A stretch of 64,000 bases of DNA. It comes from Neptunomonas japonica DSM 18939. Lineage in GTDB: Bacteria; Pseudomonadota; Gammaproteobacteria; Pseudomonadales; Balneatricaceae. The position numbers were made by a program, and so were the translations under genes. Location of the stretch: the NCBI RefSeq assembly GCF_000422765.1, contig NZ_AUGR01000005.1:124001-188000 (forward strand), in the 5' to 3' direction. Positions within the stretch are counted from its first letter, which is position 1; each line of letters begins with the position of its first letter. The notes under the pieces are model-generated. The model was not told where the DNA came from, made no database searches, and was given only the letters and a program-made list of their open reading frames with translations. Of this stretch, positions 37,388-46,828 are shown piece by piece.

Positions 37388-38184
37388 GGCTCACGCACCT
37401 TCTCTAACACAAACTCAATACGACGATTTTCTGCTCTCTGCTCTGCTGTTTCATTAGGGGCGATGGGTAGTGCGTCACCATACCCTGTTGCAGTAACTCT
37501 CTCAGGGTCTATCCCTCCCCTTACAAGGTATCGTAAAACAGTAGTCGCGCGGATAGCAGACAGCTCCCAATTAGAGGGGAATTTAGCCGTTTCAATCGGG
37601 ATATTATCAGTATGCCCTTGGATACCCATTTTAAATTCTGGATTTTTTTCAAGCTTCTCTAATAACCCATCTAAAATAGGCATCATTTGTCGATTAAATT
37701 CAGCATCACCAGATTTAAATAGTACCGACCCTTTAACTCTAATGCGTATTTTCCCATCACGCGGCTCCCCCACATCGACAGCGTCAGTAACACCCATTGA
37801 AGCAAAAACATCTCTTAAGGTATTCGACATGTAGGAGAGATCCTCCTCTTCAGCTTCTGGCATTTCAGGGAGCCGAATCTCTTCTTGTTCTACCTCTTGA
37901 ACCACGACTATTGGCGGTGTTATCTGATCTGCATTATTGTGCTCTAACGAATCGGGGATCTCAATGGCCGGTGCTCTTAACTCTTCAGGTAGAGGAATAA
38001 GACTTCCTCCGGTATCGCCTATTGCTAGTTGAAATGAGCGAATAGTCGATGCGAATTGCTCTTTTTTTACAGTTGATATAGAAAATAGTAATACAAAAAA
38101 CACCAGAAGAAGCGTCATAAGATCGGCATAAGTAACTATCCAACTAGGCTCTGCCTCATCAATAATGGCACGCCGAGCACTCAT
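37384..38184 (-). CDS. motB: Flagellar stator protein MotB/PomB-like
   Basis: Stator B subunit of 266 aa. The N-terminal membrane helix contains the ion-site Asp in SWIVTYADLMTLLLVFFVLLF. A linker and plug region follow, then an OmpA-like peptidoglycan-binding domain (GIQGHTDNIPIETAKFPSNW, later NRRIEFVLE) at about residues 150-262. Overlaps motA and pilZ by 4 bp on each side. The pair looks more like PomAB than E. coli MotAB, hinting at Na+ drive; the ion cannot be settled from sequence alone. Confidence 0.9.
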   Translation of the reverse strand: MSARRAIIDEAEPSWIVTYADLMTLLLVFFVLLFSISTVKKEQFASTIRSFQLAIGDTGGSLIPLPEELRAPAIEIPDSLEHNNADQITPPIVVVQEVEQEEIRLPEMPEAEEEDLSYMSNTLRDVFASMGVTDAVDVGEPRDGKIRIRVKGSVLFKSGDAEFNRQMMPILDGLLEKLEKNPEFKMGIQGHTDNIPIETAKFPSNWELSAIRATTVLRYLVRGGIDPERVTATGYGDALPIAPNETAEQRAENRRIEFVLEKVREP

Positions 38185-38972
38185 TTTTTGGCCTCTTTAG
38201 GTGCAGCTTTTTTCTGGTTGAATATAGGTTTTCGCACCCGCTCAGGAAGATATGACGACAGCTGCTCATAAACATGCGCATAATGATCATTGGTCAAAAT
38301 GCTAATGCTGCCTTCTCGAATAATTTCTAAGTTAGTGACTTCTAATAAGGTTCGCGCCTTTAACTTACCGGCTATAGGCAAAAAAACCATTGTCGCTAAT
38401 AGTGACCCATAAAAAGTAGTTAACAAAGCCACAGCCATAGCAGGGCCAATCGTATCTGGATTATCTAGTTCACTTAGCATCTGAATCAAGCCGATCAAGG
38501 TTCCTAACATACCGAATGCCGGCGCATAAGCTGCCATTTTTTTGAATACATCTTGTACGGAAAAGTGTCGTGCCACTAGGGAATCAATCTCATTCTGCAA
38601 TGTATTGCGAATCACCTGCTCAGAGGCAGCTTCAGACAATAATGCACAAGCACGGCGCAATACTGCTGAGTCAGTTTTCACATCGCCCAGCTTCAAAAGC
38701 CCATGCCGATGACTAATTTTGCTTAAATTAATCATTGTGTCGATCATTTCAGAAGGGTTAGTTTTGTCTTTAGTAAACACCATGTACGCCCCCTTAAACG
38801 CGTTCATAACGTCACGAAACTGAACGGTTAATAGGGTAGCGGCCATCGTTCCACCGACAACAATCATCATGCCGGGCACATTAACAAAGATGTCCGCATT
38901 ACCACCAATCAAGATGGCTGAAACAATTAATGCCAGTCCTGACAAGATTCCTATAAGTGATGCAAAATCCAT
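38181..38972 (-). CDS. motA: Flagellar stator protein MotA/PomA-like
   Basis: Stator A subunit of 263 aa with four membrane helices. Visible features are the N-terminal helix LIGILSGLALIVSAILIGG, the cytoplasmic loop with charged residues that touch the rotor, and the pair of late helices around AYAPAFGMLGTLIGLI and VALLTTFYGSLLATMVF. It is the first gene of a three-gene unit (motA, motB, pilZ) joined by 4-bp overlaps. No other flagellar genes are in the window. Confidence 0.92.
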   Translation of the reverse strand: MDFASLIGILSGLALIVSAILIGGNADIFVNVPGMMIVVGGTMAATLLTVQFRDVMNAFKGAYMVFTKDKTNPSEMIDTMINLSKISHRHGLLKLGDVKTDSAVLRRACALLSEAASEQVIRNTLQNEIDSLVARHFSVQDVFKKMAAYAPAFGMLGTLIGLIQMLSELDNPDTIGPAMAVALLTTFYGSLLATMVFLPIAGKLKARTLLEVTNLEIIREGSISILTNDHYAHVYEQLSSYLPERVRKPIFNQKKAAPKEAKK

Positions 38973-39046
38973 CTCCTAAGTCACTCCGAGTATTTATTAA
39001 TAATCAATTACTTGAGTATAGCAGCTGTTCAGTACACCATAAGTGC

Positions 39047-39916
39047 ATGCACAACGATTACCCTCAAAACATTCCAAGCTATTATATTGGCCTAACTCAA
39101 TGGCACCATCCTGACTGGCACATAGGTCAAGATGCCGCTGCTCAGGCCCTGCCTGAGTACTCAAAACATTTCTCGAGCGTGGAAGGCAACAGTAGCTTTT
39201 ACGGCCTTCCGAGTGCTTCATCTATAGAAAACTGGAAGCAACAAAGCAGCCAACACTTCAAGTTTTGCTTTAAATTCCCACAAACCATCACACACCATGC
39301 AAAGCTTCATCATTGTGATCGGCAAGTCAGCGAATTTCTTAATAGAGTTGCACCATTAGAAAACAAATTAGGCACGCTCTGGTTGCAGTTAAGCGCCTCA
39401 TTTTCACCAAGAGACTTGGATAAACTATCGCGGTTTATTCAGAGCCTACCGCCAGATTTTAATTATGGTATTGAAGTTAGGCATACAGGGTTCTTTTTAA
39501 AGGATGATATAGAGAAGCGCTTTAACCAGTTACTCATACAACACGCTATTAACCGTATAACATTCGATACACGCGCTTTATTCGCTCACCCAAGCAAGGA
39601 TGCCATTACCCAAGATGCATTACGCGCCAAGCCTAGAATGCCCGTACATGCGATTGCTACAGGAATAACCCCCTTTGTACGCATCATTACTCCATTGAAA
39701 ATCATCGATGGCTACGCATACCTCATGCCTTGGGTCAAAAAAACGCTGCAATGGATAGACGAAGAACGTACACCGTATCTGTTTTTCCATACGCCCGATA
39801 ATAAAAAGGCACCTGAAGTTGCTCGTTTTTTCAGTGAAGAAATTCATAAACATCGGCCCGATATTCCCGTACAGACTATTTGGAACAAAGACACCCTTCA
39901 ACCGGAGCTATTCTGA
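39047..39916 (+). CDS. DUF72 family protein (TIM-barrel-like)
   Basis: A soluble protein of the DUF72 family, about 289 aa from the chosen ATG. Family hallmarks are YYIGLTQWHHPDWH at the N-terminus, SVEGNSSFYGLP, FKFCFKFPQTITH and YLFFHTPDNKKAPE near the end. The fold is a TIM barrel of unknown activity. A longer in-frame reading would run into motA on the other strand, so the later start is preferred although no strong ribosome site is seen. The downstream DsbA-like gene starts inside its stop codon (TGATG). Confidence 0.85.
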   Translation: MHNDYPQNIPSYYIGLTQWHHPDWHIGQDAAAQALPEYSKHFSSVEGNSSFYGLPSASSIENWKQQSSQHFKFCFKFPQTITHHAKLHHCDRQVSEFLNRVAPLENKLGTLWLQLSASFSPRDLDKLSRFIQSLPPDFNYGIEVRHTGFFLKDDIEKRFNQLLIQHAINRITFDTRALFAHPSKDAITQDALRAKPRMPVHAIATGITPFVRIITPLKIIDGYAYLMPWVKKTLQWIDEERTPYLFFHTPDNKKAPEVARFFSEEIHKHRPDIPVQTIWNKDTLQPELF

Positions 39917-40533
39917 TGCAACTACTTTATGTCATGGACCCTATGTGCAGCTGGTGTTGGGCATTTTCACCAACAATACAGGCTATAAAAAAACACTTCC
40001 CCACACTTACTATTCAATACGTCATGGGAGGGCTAGCAACCGATTCAGACTCAACAATGTCCTTAGAGCAACAAAAGGCTATCCAATCTATTTGGCATCA
40101 AATTGAAGCTAAAACAGGGGCACAGTTTAATTACGATTTCTGGACGCAGTGCACGCCCAGAAGAAGTACTTGGCGAGCATGCAGAGCTATTATTGTTGCC
40201 GACCAATTACAACCGGGTAGCGCCTCGACAATGGCTCAAGCGATACAACAAGCCTATTACTTAGAAGCAAAGAACCCTTCTGACAGCGCAACACTAACAG
40301 CACTAGCAACAACAATAGGCATTGATACAACTGAATTTTCAATACAGCTGGATGCACAAGATACCCATCAGCAACTAAAAAATCACATGATGATATCTCA
40401 GCAACTCGATGTATCGGGATTTCCTGCATTACGCGCAGTAAAAGGCCAACAAGCGATACGTATCAGTGATGGTTATTGTAGTTCTGAGGGAGTCATTAAA
40501 CGTTTACAAGGGATTATCGAACAAGCGGAATAA
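39916..40533 (+). CDS. DsbA-family thioredoxin-fold oxidoreductase (FrnE-like)
   Basis: A 205-aa thioredoxin-fold protein with active-site CSWC in MDPMCSWCWAFSPT. No signal peptide is present, so it should work in the cytoplasm, as FrnE-like proteins do. The fold closes with SGFPALRAV, which carries the cis-Pro, and a C-terminal helix. The start was set at the ATG in the overlap TGATG with the DUF72 gene, with GGAG eight bases before it. Two-gene coupling suggests shared regulation. Substrate is unknown. Confidence 0.87.
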   Translation: MQLLYVMDPMCSWCWAFSPTIQAIKKHFPTLTIQYVMGGLATDSDSTMSLEQQKAIQSIWHQIEAKTGAQFNYDFWTQCTPRRSTWRACRAIIVADQLQPGSASTMAQAIQQAYYLEAKNPSDSATLTALATTIGIDTTEFSIQLDAQDTHQQLKNHMMISQQLDVSGFPALRAVKGQQAIRISDGYCSSEGVIKRLQGIIEQAE

Positions 40534-40549
40534 TATGCAGAAGAAAAAG

Positions 40550-40587
40550 AAAGCAGAAAAAGAAAGCGGAAGCCTAGGCTTCCGCTA
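40550..40587 (-). terminator. Terminator of the cold-shock-domain gene
   Basis: A perfect 22-base palindrome at 40565-40586 (arms AGCGGAAGCC / GGCTTCCGCT) is followed on the minus strand by TTTCTTTTTC. It lies 10 bp beyond the stop codon of the cold-shock-domain gene. It may also stop the opposite DsbA transcript. Confidence 0.8.
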
Positions 40588-40596
40588 TTGAAGTGA

Positions 40597-41052
40597 TTAG
40601 CCGCGCATCACGGAAACATCTTCCGCTTGCAAACCTTTATCACTCTCACGAGCATTAAAACGAACACGCTGGCCTTCACTCAAAGAACGATGTCCACGCC
40701 CACGAATGTTACGAAAATGAACAAAAACATCGTCGCCATTCTCGCGCGTAATGAATCCAAAACCTTTAGAAACATTAAACCATTTCACTGTTCCCAGTTC
40801 ACGGTCATCATTTTCGTAGTCTTCTTCCTCTTCCATATCTTCATCAGCAACCTGATCAAGAGCTGGAACCGAAGAAGTACTTCCACCCATAGCAGAAATC
40901 AGGCTGCTAATTAGAACCACAATAAATGTTACTGCGATGACCGGGCCTGTTAACCCTACTTCAACACCAGCTACAGCTTTAAGCAGCACAGGAATCAACG
41001 CTGCTGCAATAATACTTACAATTACACTACGAACTATTTGGTTACCACTCAT
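40597..41052 (-). CDS. Membrane-anchored cold-shock-domain protein
   Basis: A 151-aa protein that joins two N-terminal membrane helices ([16 protein letters not shown] and [18 protein letters not shown]) through an acidic linker ([14 protein letters not shown]) to a CspA-type domain. Both RNA-binding motifs are intact (KGFGFI and VFVHF). Ordinary Csp proteins are soluble and about 70 aa. The start MSGNQIV was preferred because AAGAGATAGATA precedes it; an ATG 51 bases earlier adds a polar tail without a ribosome site. The topology would hold a nucleic-acid-binding domain at the inner membrane. Function is unknown. Confidence 0.83.
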   Translation of the reverse strand: MSGNQIVRSVIVSIIAAALIPVLLKAVAGVEVGLTGPVIAVTFIVVLISSLISAMGGSTSSVPALDQVADEDMEEEEDYENDDRELGTVKWFNVSKGFGFITRENGDDVFVHFRNIRGRGHRSLSEGQRVRFNARESDKGLQAEDVSVMRG

Positions 41053-41244
41053 GTATCTATCTCTTGTCTTATCATGATAATTACTATTATTTGAGCCACC
41101 CATACTTAATTTAAAGCAGCAACCGCAAAGGTATACACAAGAAAACTTAAAATTTCAATAGCTTACCCACTTACAACTGAATTTACTTTCACTATGCCAC
41201 TCCGTTATGCTTATTACATTAAACTCTATGTCACAGGCACTGTA

Positions 41245-41454
41245 ATGAATCACGACGAACGTATAACCGAACTCGAAAGCCGAGTAGCCTTCCAAGAAGA
41301 TGCGCTGGACAAGCTAAACGACGTAATATCTCATCAAGATAAAACTATTTCTGAACTCAAGAAATTGATCACAGCTTTTAACCAACAGCTCAAAACAGTG
41401 GGACAAGAAAATCAAGGTATATCCTTTAATGACGCCCCACCACCACACTATTAA
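41245..41454 (+). CDS. slyX: SlyX family protein
   Basis: A 69-aa coiled-coil protein. The body ERITELESRVAFQEDALDKL and the proline-rich tail ending PPPHY are characteristic of SlyX, whose role is unclear. The start MNHDERI was chosen to match the known length (about 72 aa), with AGG seven bases upstream. An upstream in-frame ATG would add 17 residues not seen in the family. It lies 21 bp before plsB in the same direction. Confidence 0.88.
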   Translation: MNHDERITELESRVAFQEDALDKLNDVISHQDKTISELKKLITAFNQQLKTVGQENQGISFNDAPPPHY

Positions 41455-41475
41455 TACGAGATAAGGCCTGAATAC

Positions 41476-43800
41476 ATGCGAGGATTAAACCGCATTAGCC
41501 GGTTCTTATTGCGGCTTATTATAAATTCGACAGTTGAAGGTAGGCAGCATTTAAAGCCCACTCCTAATACATTGTTCGTGATCGAGACAGCTCGATACTC
41601 GCATAGGCTACTGTTAATTGAACAGCTGCGCCGCCAAGGCAACACTCTGCCTGAACAAAAGATTTTATGCGCCGCGCATGATCATCAAGATGATTTACGT
41701 AACCGCATTGAAGCTCAAGTTGATAAATTAAGCTTTCTTAACCCAGAGCAAGATATCAAGATTGTTCCTATCTCGGTCTATCACGGGCGAATGCCGCAAC
41801 GAGAAACTTCTTATCTGAATTTGCTATATGCCGAGAGCTGGAGCAAAACAGGTATTGTTGGGCGTTTTATGCAATTGTTAGTGAACGGACGTCAGACCCT
41901 CATGCAGGTTGATCCAGCGCTATCGTTAAGGCAGCTCAAAAAGGAATCACCTCATCAACCCGCGGGTGTTATTGCTCATAAAGCCATGCGGGTTTTTCAT
42001 CATCATTTTTATCGTCGTCGACTCGCTATTATCGGCCCTAATTTATCCCACCGTAGTACTTTATTTACACTCATTTTACGAGAGCCTGCAGTCAAAGAAG
42101 CCATTTACCAAACAGCATTAAAACAAAACCGAACAGTAGAGCAGGTGAATAACGACGCTAAGGTTCTGCTAAAAGGAATGGCTGCTAACTTCAGTCCGAC
42201 GACCACTCGTATTCTGGCGTCTTTACTGAGTATCTTTTGGAAAAAAATCTATAAAAAAATCCATATCAATGGCATAGAACGCATACAGCTTTGTGCACCT
42301 GAAAATCAGCTTGTATATCTTCCTTGCCATCGTAGCCACATGGATTATGTCATGCTGTCTTCACACTTATATAGGCATGGATTAATGGTTCCACATATTG
42401 CTGCAGGTGATAACTTAAATACCCCTGTTTTAGGCAATATCCTCAAACGTGGCGGTGCTATTTTCATGCGCCGTAGTTTTCGTGATGACCCGTTGTATGC
42501 TCAGCTATTTCAAAGTTATTTGTCTGTAATGTCTAACAAAGGCCACTCTCTAGAATACTTTATTGAAGGGGGACGCAGCCGAACAGGACGCTTGTTACCA
42601 GCCAAAACAGGCTTACTAGCCATGACGCTAGAGAATCACTTAAACCATCCGGAAAAACCTGTTGCTCTGATACCTGTATGGATTAGTTATGACAAGCTTG
42701 TTGAAAGCAAAAGCTATCAACAAGAGCTATCTGGTGGAGAAAAGCGCAAAGAATCCTTTTTAGGACTCATCAGGTCATTAAAGGAGTTTCGCCACCAGTT
42801 CGGCGATGCGGCCCTTAGTTTTGGTGAGCCCATAATGTTACAACAGGCGTTCAATGAAGTGCCTGAAAGCACTGACCAAACGCCTGCTAGCACAAAGCTT
42901 GAGCTAACTCAGCATATCAGCCAACAGGTGCTGCAACGTATTAATCAATCAGCCTATGCAAACCAAACAGCAATACTAGCGACACTAATGCTGTCCAACC
43001 CGAAAAAACAACGCAGTATTACTGAGTTATCGGAAGAAGCAGAAGAGCTAGTTGCGTTACTTAATATATTACCTAACCCACCTATTGCTACTGCAACCGG
43101 GCCTGTCAAAAAATGGATAAAGCAAGCATGCAAACGCCGACAACTTAGCCGCTCTGAGGACCATGTATTCCTTAGCAGCACTCAGGCTCAGGAGATGACG
43201 TTTTATCGAAACCAATTGCATCATATGACACTGCTCCCTGGGGTCTTTTTACTGTTAGCTAAGCGCTACCCTAAACCACTGCCACAAACCCTGCCACGGC
43301 TTCTGAATACGCTCTATCCCTACTTAAAGGCAGAGCTATACCTACCTTGGGATGCTATAGAATTAAAAACAGCATTAAAGCAATTGCGGCTGCGTATGGA
43401 AAAACGTGGTTTGATCAAGCGCGAAGGCAACATAATTCGTGTTATAGAAACACCTTTGTCTATTGCGCTAATGCAAACAGCAGAACCCATACTGGTACGC
43501 TACTATATTGTGTTCCGCTTATTGTCTGACGGTACAGTTATGCCAATTGCAGACTTAGTAAGTGAAAGCCAACGCATTGCGGCTCACCTGCATCAACAGT
43601 TTGCTTTTAACTCACCAGAATATGCTGACGCGCGCGTGCTCAATGTTTTTATACAAACATTGATTCAACAAAACGTTTTTGCAGAAAAAGACGGTCAAGT
43701 TCATTATCAGATCGAGAGCAACGCCTTGCTAAAACGGGCCTCTCAAATATTGAATCCACACTATGTGAATGCTATAGAGCATAACCTACATCCGCGCTAA
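41476..43800 (+). CDS. plsB: Glycerol-3-phosphate acyltransferase PlsB
   Basis: Membrane enzyme that adds the first acyl chain to glycerol-3-phosphate in phospholipid synthesis. The acyltransferase motifs are present: PCHRSHMDYVM (the HX4D catalytic pair), GAIFMRRSF, FIEGGRSRTGR and VALIPVWISYD. At 774 aa it is slightly shorter than E. coli PlsB (807) but complete. It follows slyX by 21 bp. The stop codon lies inside a GC-rich inverted repeat (CCGCGCT / AGCGCGG) that has no T-run. Confidence 0.95.
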   Translation: MRGLNRISRFLLRLIINSTVEGRQHLKPTPNTLFVIETARYSHRLLLIEQLRRQGNTLPEQKILCAAHDHQDDLRNRIEAQVDKLSFLNPEQDIKIVPISVYHGRMPQRETSYLNLLYAESWSKTGIVGRFMQLLVNGRQTLMQVDPALSLRQLKKESPHQPAGVIAHKAMRVFHHHFYRRRLAIIGPNLSHRSTLFTLILREPAVKEAIYQTALKQNRTVEQVNNDAKVLLKGMAANFSPTTTRILASLLSIFWKKIYKKIHINGIERIQLCAPENQLVYLPCHRSHMDYVMLSSHLYRHGLMVPHIAAGDNLNTPVLGNILKRGGAIFMRRSFRDDPLYAQLFQSYLSVMSNKGHSLEYFIEGGRSRTGRLLPAKTGLLAMTLENHLNHPEKPVALIPVWISYDKLVESKSYQQELSGGEKRKESFLGLIRSLKEFRHQFGDAALSFGEPIMLQQAFNEVPESTDQTPASTKLELTQHISQQVLQRINQSAYANQTAILATLMLSNPKKQRSITELSEEAEELVALLNILPNPPIATATGPVKKWIKQACKRRQLSRSEDHVFLSSTQAQEMTFYRNQLHHMTLLPGVFLLLAKRYPKPLPQTLPRLLNTLYPYLKAELYLPWDAIELKTALKQLRLRMEKRGLIKREGNIIRVIETPLSIALMQTAEPILVRYYIVFRLLSDGTVMPIADLVSESQRIAAHLHQQFAFNSPEYADARVLNVFIQTLIQQNVFAEKDGQVHYQIESNALLKRASQILNPHYVNAIEHNLHPR

Positions 43801-43836
43801 CAAGCGCGGGACAGTAATCAGCTTTCACGTAAGTTT

Positions 43837-44625
43837 TTATGTTAGCTTAGCCAGTGCATAAATATCATAGCGGCTAGACTTTCCCTCTAACTGGTAGCTA
43901 GGTGCTCGCCCCTCAATCAGTGGGGCTTTGCGTGCGCGCTTAACAACTACACGCGCTGAAGCCACATCTAGCGCCGCTTCTAGCAAAGCGGAAGAGTCTT
44001 CATCGTCACCGACAATATCTCTAAAAATACGCATCTCTTTTTTCACTAATGCGGACTTCTCTGCATGCGGAAACATAGGGTCAACATACACTACCTGTGG
44101 AGGCTCAATGGAATGCAATAACTCAATAGAATTTCCCTGTAGCAATTTCATTTTTGAGCAAACGTCATAGACTTCATCATCCGCCATCGCGCGAGACAAC
44201 CCATCTTCTAACAACGCATGAATAATGGGAGAACGCTCGATCATTGAGACTTGGCAGCCCAACGTTGCCAGCACAAAGCTATCGCGTCCAAGCCCTGCCG
44301 TCGCATCTAATATCGTCGGGCGAATACTGCCTTTAACTCCCACGGCTTTGGCGATCATTTGCCCTGCTCCACCACCAAACTTTCTACGGTGTGCTACCGC
44401 ACCACTAAGAAAGTCGACCCAAACAGGCCCAGGAGCTTTCTTTCCTGTCGTTTGTAACTTTACGCCATCATAAGTGACATAAAGCAGCAAAGGATAAGCG
44501 CAGCGAGAAACATCAGAGATAACCAGCGCAGGTGCTAAACCAAGCTTCTTAGCAAGGAGTGTTGCCTGATCTAGCAAAGGCTTATCACTGGCAGCTATTT
44601 GAATGCCATCAACTAAATCAAGCAT
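43837..44625 (-). CDS. rsmJ: 16S rRNA (guanine1516-N2)-methyltransferase RsmJ
   Basis: Methylates G1516 of 16S rRNA. The 262-aa protein has the SAM-binding motif [18 protein letters not shown], an acidic loop MIERSP, and the catalytic motif [26 protein letters not shown] is a family hallmark. It is the last gene of a five-gene minus-strand unit, and its start overlaps the uppP stop by 8 bp. Confidence 0.93.
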   Translation of the reverse strand: MLDLVDGIQIAASDKPLLDQATLLAKKLGLAPALVISDVSRCAYPLLLYVTYDGVKLQTTGKKAPGPVWVDFLSGAVAHRRKFGGGAGQMIAKAVGVKGSIRPTILDATAGLGRDSFVLATLGCQVSMIERSPIIHALLEDGLSRAMADDEVYDVCSKMKLLQGNSIELLHSIEPPQVVYVDPMFPHAEKSALVKKEMRIFRDIVGDDEDSSALLEAALDVASARVVVKRARKAPLIEGRAPSYQLEGKSSRYDIYALAKLT

Positions 44626-45430
44626 TTACAGGTACGTAAAAGTAAACACCTAGCAAGAAAACACCCAAGCACAAACGATAGATGACAAAAGGCAGCATAC
44701 CGGTACGATCAAGTAGCTTTAAGAAATAATGAATACAAGCAAGAGCACTCAGTGCTGACACAAGTGCTCCACCTATCACCATCTCCCACTGTGTCGCGGT
44801 CGCGGTTTGCAATAACTCTAAACTTTTAAAACTACCGGCTGCTAATATCACAGGAATCGACAGCAAAAATGAGAAACGTGCAGCAGCTTGGCGTGTAAAA
44901 CCTAACATGAGTGCTGCTGTAATGGTGATACCCGAACGCGAAGTGCCAGGAATTAACGCCACAGCTTGCGCTAAACCAATAGTAATAGCATCGCGCAATG
45001 TAATTTCTTCTAGAGGTTTGACCTCTTTTCGGCTGATATCAGCCCACCATAGCAATGCCCCAAAAATTAGCGTAGTAGCGGCAATCACTAATATAGAACG
45101 ACCATATTGATCAACAATATCATTGAGCATGAAGCCAAAAATCAAAGCCGGTATCGTCGCAAAAATAACAAACCAAGCGACACGCCCATCAACCGACCTA
45201 ACGCCATTAAGGGAAGCAAAAAAGGCCACCAACATATTAGTAATATCTTGACGGAAATAGATCACAACTGCTGCTAGCGTACCCATATGTACACCGACAT
45301 CAAAAGCTAGCCCCTGATCTTCCCAACCCAATAACTGAGAAGGCAAGATCAGGTGAGCAGAACTTGATACCGGTAAAAATTCTGTTAAGCCTTGTATTAT
45401 CGCAAGTACAACTGTTTGAACCCAATCCAT
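44618..45430 (-). CDS. uppP: Undecaprenyl-diphosphatase UppP (BacA family), main copy
   Basis: Polytopic membrane phosphatase that recycles undecaprenyl diphosphate for peptidoglycan synthesis. Catalytic motifs are [18 protein letters not shown] near the N-terminus and [20 protein letters not shown] in the second half. At 270 aa it is typical. Its start directly follows the tsaB stop, and rsmJ overlaps its end. It sits with mpl in one transcript, both serving the cell wall. Its base composition is like its neighbours, unlike the second copy near 55.3 kb. Confidence 0.95.
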   Translation of the reverse strand: MDWVQTVVLAIIQGLTEFLPVSSSAHLILPSQLLGWEDQGLAFDVGVHMGTLAAVVIYFRQDITNMLVAFFASLNGVRSVDGRVAWFVIFATIPALIFGFMLNDIVDQYGRSILVIAATTLIFGALLWWADISRKEVKPLEEITLRDAITIGLAQAVALIPGTSRSGITITAALMLGFTRQAAARFSFLLSIPVILAAGSFKSLELLQTATATQWEMVIGGALVSALSALACIHYFLKLLDRTGMLPFVIYRLCLGVFLLGVYFYVPVNA

Positions 45431-46144
45431 TTATTGCTGATCCTTCTTTTTCCATGCGACGTTATCGCGTAAATACACGGGTAAAGCCAGTTCTGGCGAT
45501 ACCGATTTCCCTTCCTGATAATCCTGAATAGCCAAGCGCGCAATATGAGCCGCTGTTGGGTAAGTGGTATTCTCAGCATCTACGTCTTGAGAATCCCCTT
45601 CTAGCGTAGTGACCAATTGTTTCACTTGATCAGACATGCCTTGTAAATAACGCCAGCCCGAACCCACTCCAGCCCATTCACTGGCATCTGGCAGGCAAAC
45701 ATTAGCAGGCGCATCAACACGTTCTTCACCTATTAAAATGGGGAGCCCATTCTCAAATTTATAAGTCGCCCAATAAACCTCATCCATGCGCGCATCCAAA
45801 GCAGCAATCACTTGCTGGTCACCTGTTTTAAGGTGGTGCGCTAATGCAATAGCAGCCAATGTAGAGATAGGTAACAAATTCAGCTCTGCTGAAAACGCCA
45901 AACCCTGAGCAACACCGGTAGCAATACGAATACCGGCAAAAGATCCCGGGCCTCGGCCAAAAGCAATGGCATCTAGGTCTTTTACTTTAAGGCCGGCACC
46001 ATCTAGCATCGATTGAATCATCGGCAGCAGCTGTTTAGTATGCTGCCTGGGGATAACTCTGAAATCCTCACGAATATCACCCGCCACATGTAAAGCCACT
46101 GAACAGGCGTCAGTAGAGGTATCCAAGGCAAGAATTTTAGGCAT
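45431..46144 (-). CDS. tsaB: tRNA threonylcarbamoyladenosine synthesis protein TsaB
   Basis: Partner of TsaD in making the t6A modification at position 37 of ANN-decoding tRNAs. The ASKHA-fold N-terminus LALDTSTDACSVAL and the motifs AFGRGPGSFAGIRI and GLAFSAELNLLPISTLAA identify it. The start MPKILALD was chosen over an upstream ATG because it matches E. coli TsaB (231 aa) and has GGAG upstream; this gives 237 aa. It lies 33 bp after ubiX and touches uppP. Confidence 0.94.
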   Translation of the reverse strand: MPKILALDTSTDACSVALHVAGDIREDFRVIPRQHTKQLLPMIQSMLDGAGLKVKDLDAIAFGRGPGSFAGIRIATGVAQGLAFSAELNLLPISTLAAIALAHHLKTGDQQVIAALDARMDEVYWATYKFENGLPILIGEERVDAPANVCLPDASEWAGVGSGWRYLQGMSDQVKQLVTTLEGDSQDVDAENTTYPTAAHIARLAIQDYQEGKSVSPELALPVYLRDNVAWKKKDQQ

Positions 46145-46177
46145 TAACCCACTCCAGTTATACAAAAGGAGCCTATT

Positions 46178-46828
46178 CTAATCGTGCGACGGCGGATTTT
46201 CATCACTTTGCAGCAAAGCATCGCCCCAACGTGGCATAAAAGACTGCTCAATCCCTATTTGAGAGAGAATTCGAGCGACCACAAAATCGATCATATCGTT
46301 AATCGTTTCAGGTTTATGATAAAAACCAGGGCTCGCCGGCAGAACTACCGCGCCCATACGTGTCAACTTCAACATATTTTCTAAATGAATTTCAGAGTAC
46401 GGCGCCTCACGAGGCACCAACAGCAGTTGCCGACGTTCTTTTAAAGCAACATCAGCCGCACGCTCGATCAAATTATTACTCGCACCTGTCGCGATAGCTG
46501 ACAAGGTACCCGTGCTACAAGGGCACACCACCATAGTCGCTGGCGCGCCTGAACCTGAGGCAACCGGCGCCATCCACTGCTCACGCGAAAATACTTTAAT
46601 TTGACCCGGTTTAGCGTTAAACAACTGAGTAAAATATTTTTGCTGTGCAGCGGTTGCGCCAGGAATAGACAATGCTGTTTCTGTCGCTGCCACCACTTGT
46701 GCTGCACGCGAGATCATCAACAATACTTGTACATCAGCAGCAACCAAGCATTCCATTAGTCGCACAGCATATTGCACACCTGATGCGCCGGTAATTGCTA
46801 GTGTGATTCTTTGAGCAAACTCAGCCAT
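46178..46828 (-). CDS. ubiX: Flavin prenyltransferase UbiX
   Basis: Makes prenylated FMN, the cofactor of the UbiD decarboxylase in ubiquinone synthesis. Family motifs are LAITGASGVQYAVRL, VCPCSTGTLSAIATG and LVPREAPYSEIHLENM. At 216 aa it is full length. Its start overlaps the mpl end by 8 bp, so translation is probably coupled. Ubiquinone links loosely to the respiratory genes elsewhere in the window, but the operon context is cell-wall and tRNA genes. Confidence 0.94.
   Translation of the reverse strand: MAEFAQRITLAITGASGVQYAVRLMECLVAADVQVLLMISRAAQVVAATETALSIPGATAAQQKYFTQLFNAKPGQIKVFSREQWMAPVASGSGAPATMVVCPCSTGTLSAIATGASNNLIERAADVALKERRQLLLVPREAPYSEIHLENMLKLTRMGAVVLPASPGFYHKPETINDMIDFVVARILSQIGIEQSFMPRWGDALLQSDENPPSHD

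Noticed and set aside
43792-43809. GC-rich inverted repeat at the end of plsB
   Set aside because: The stem is good but no T-run follows on either strand, so a terminator call is not supported.
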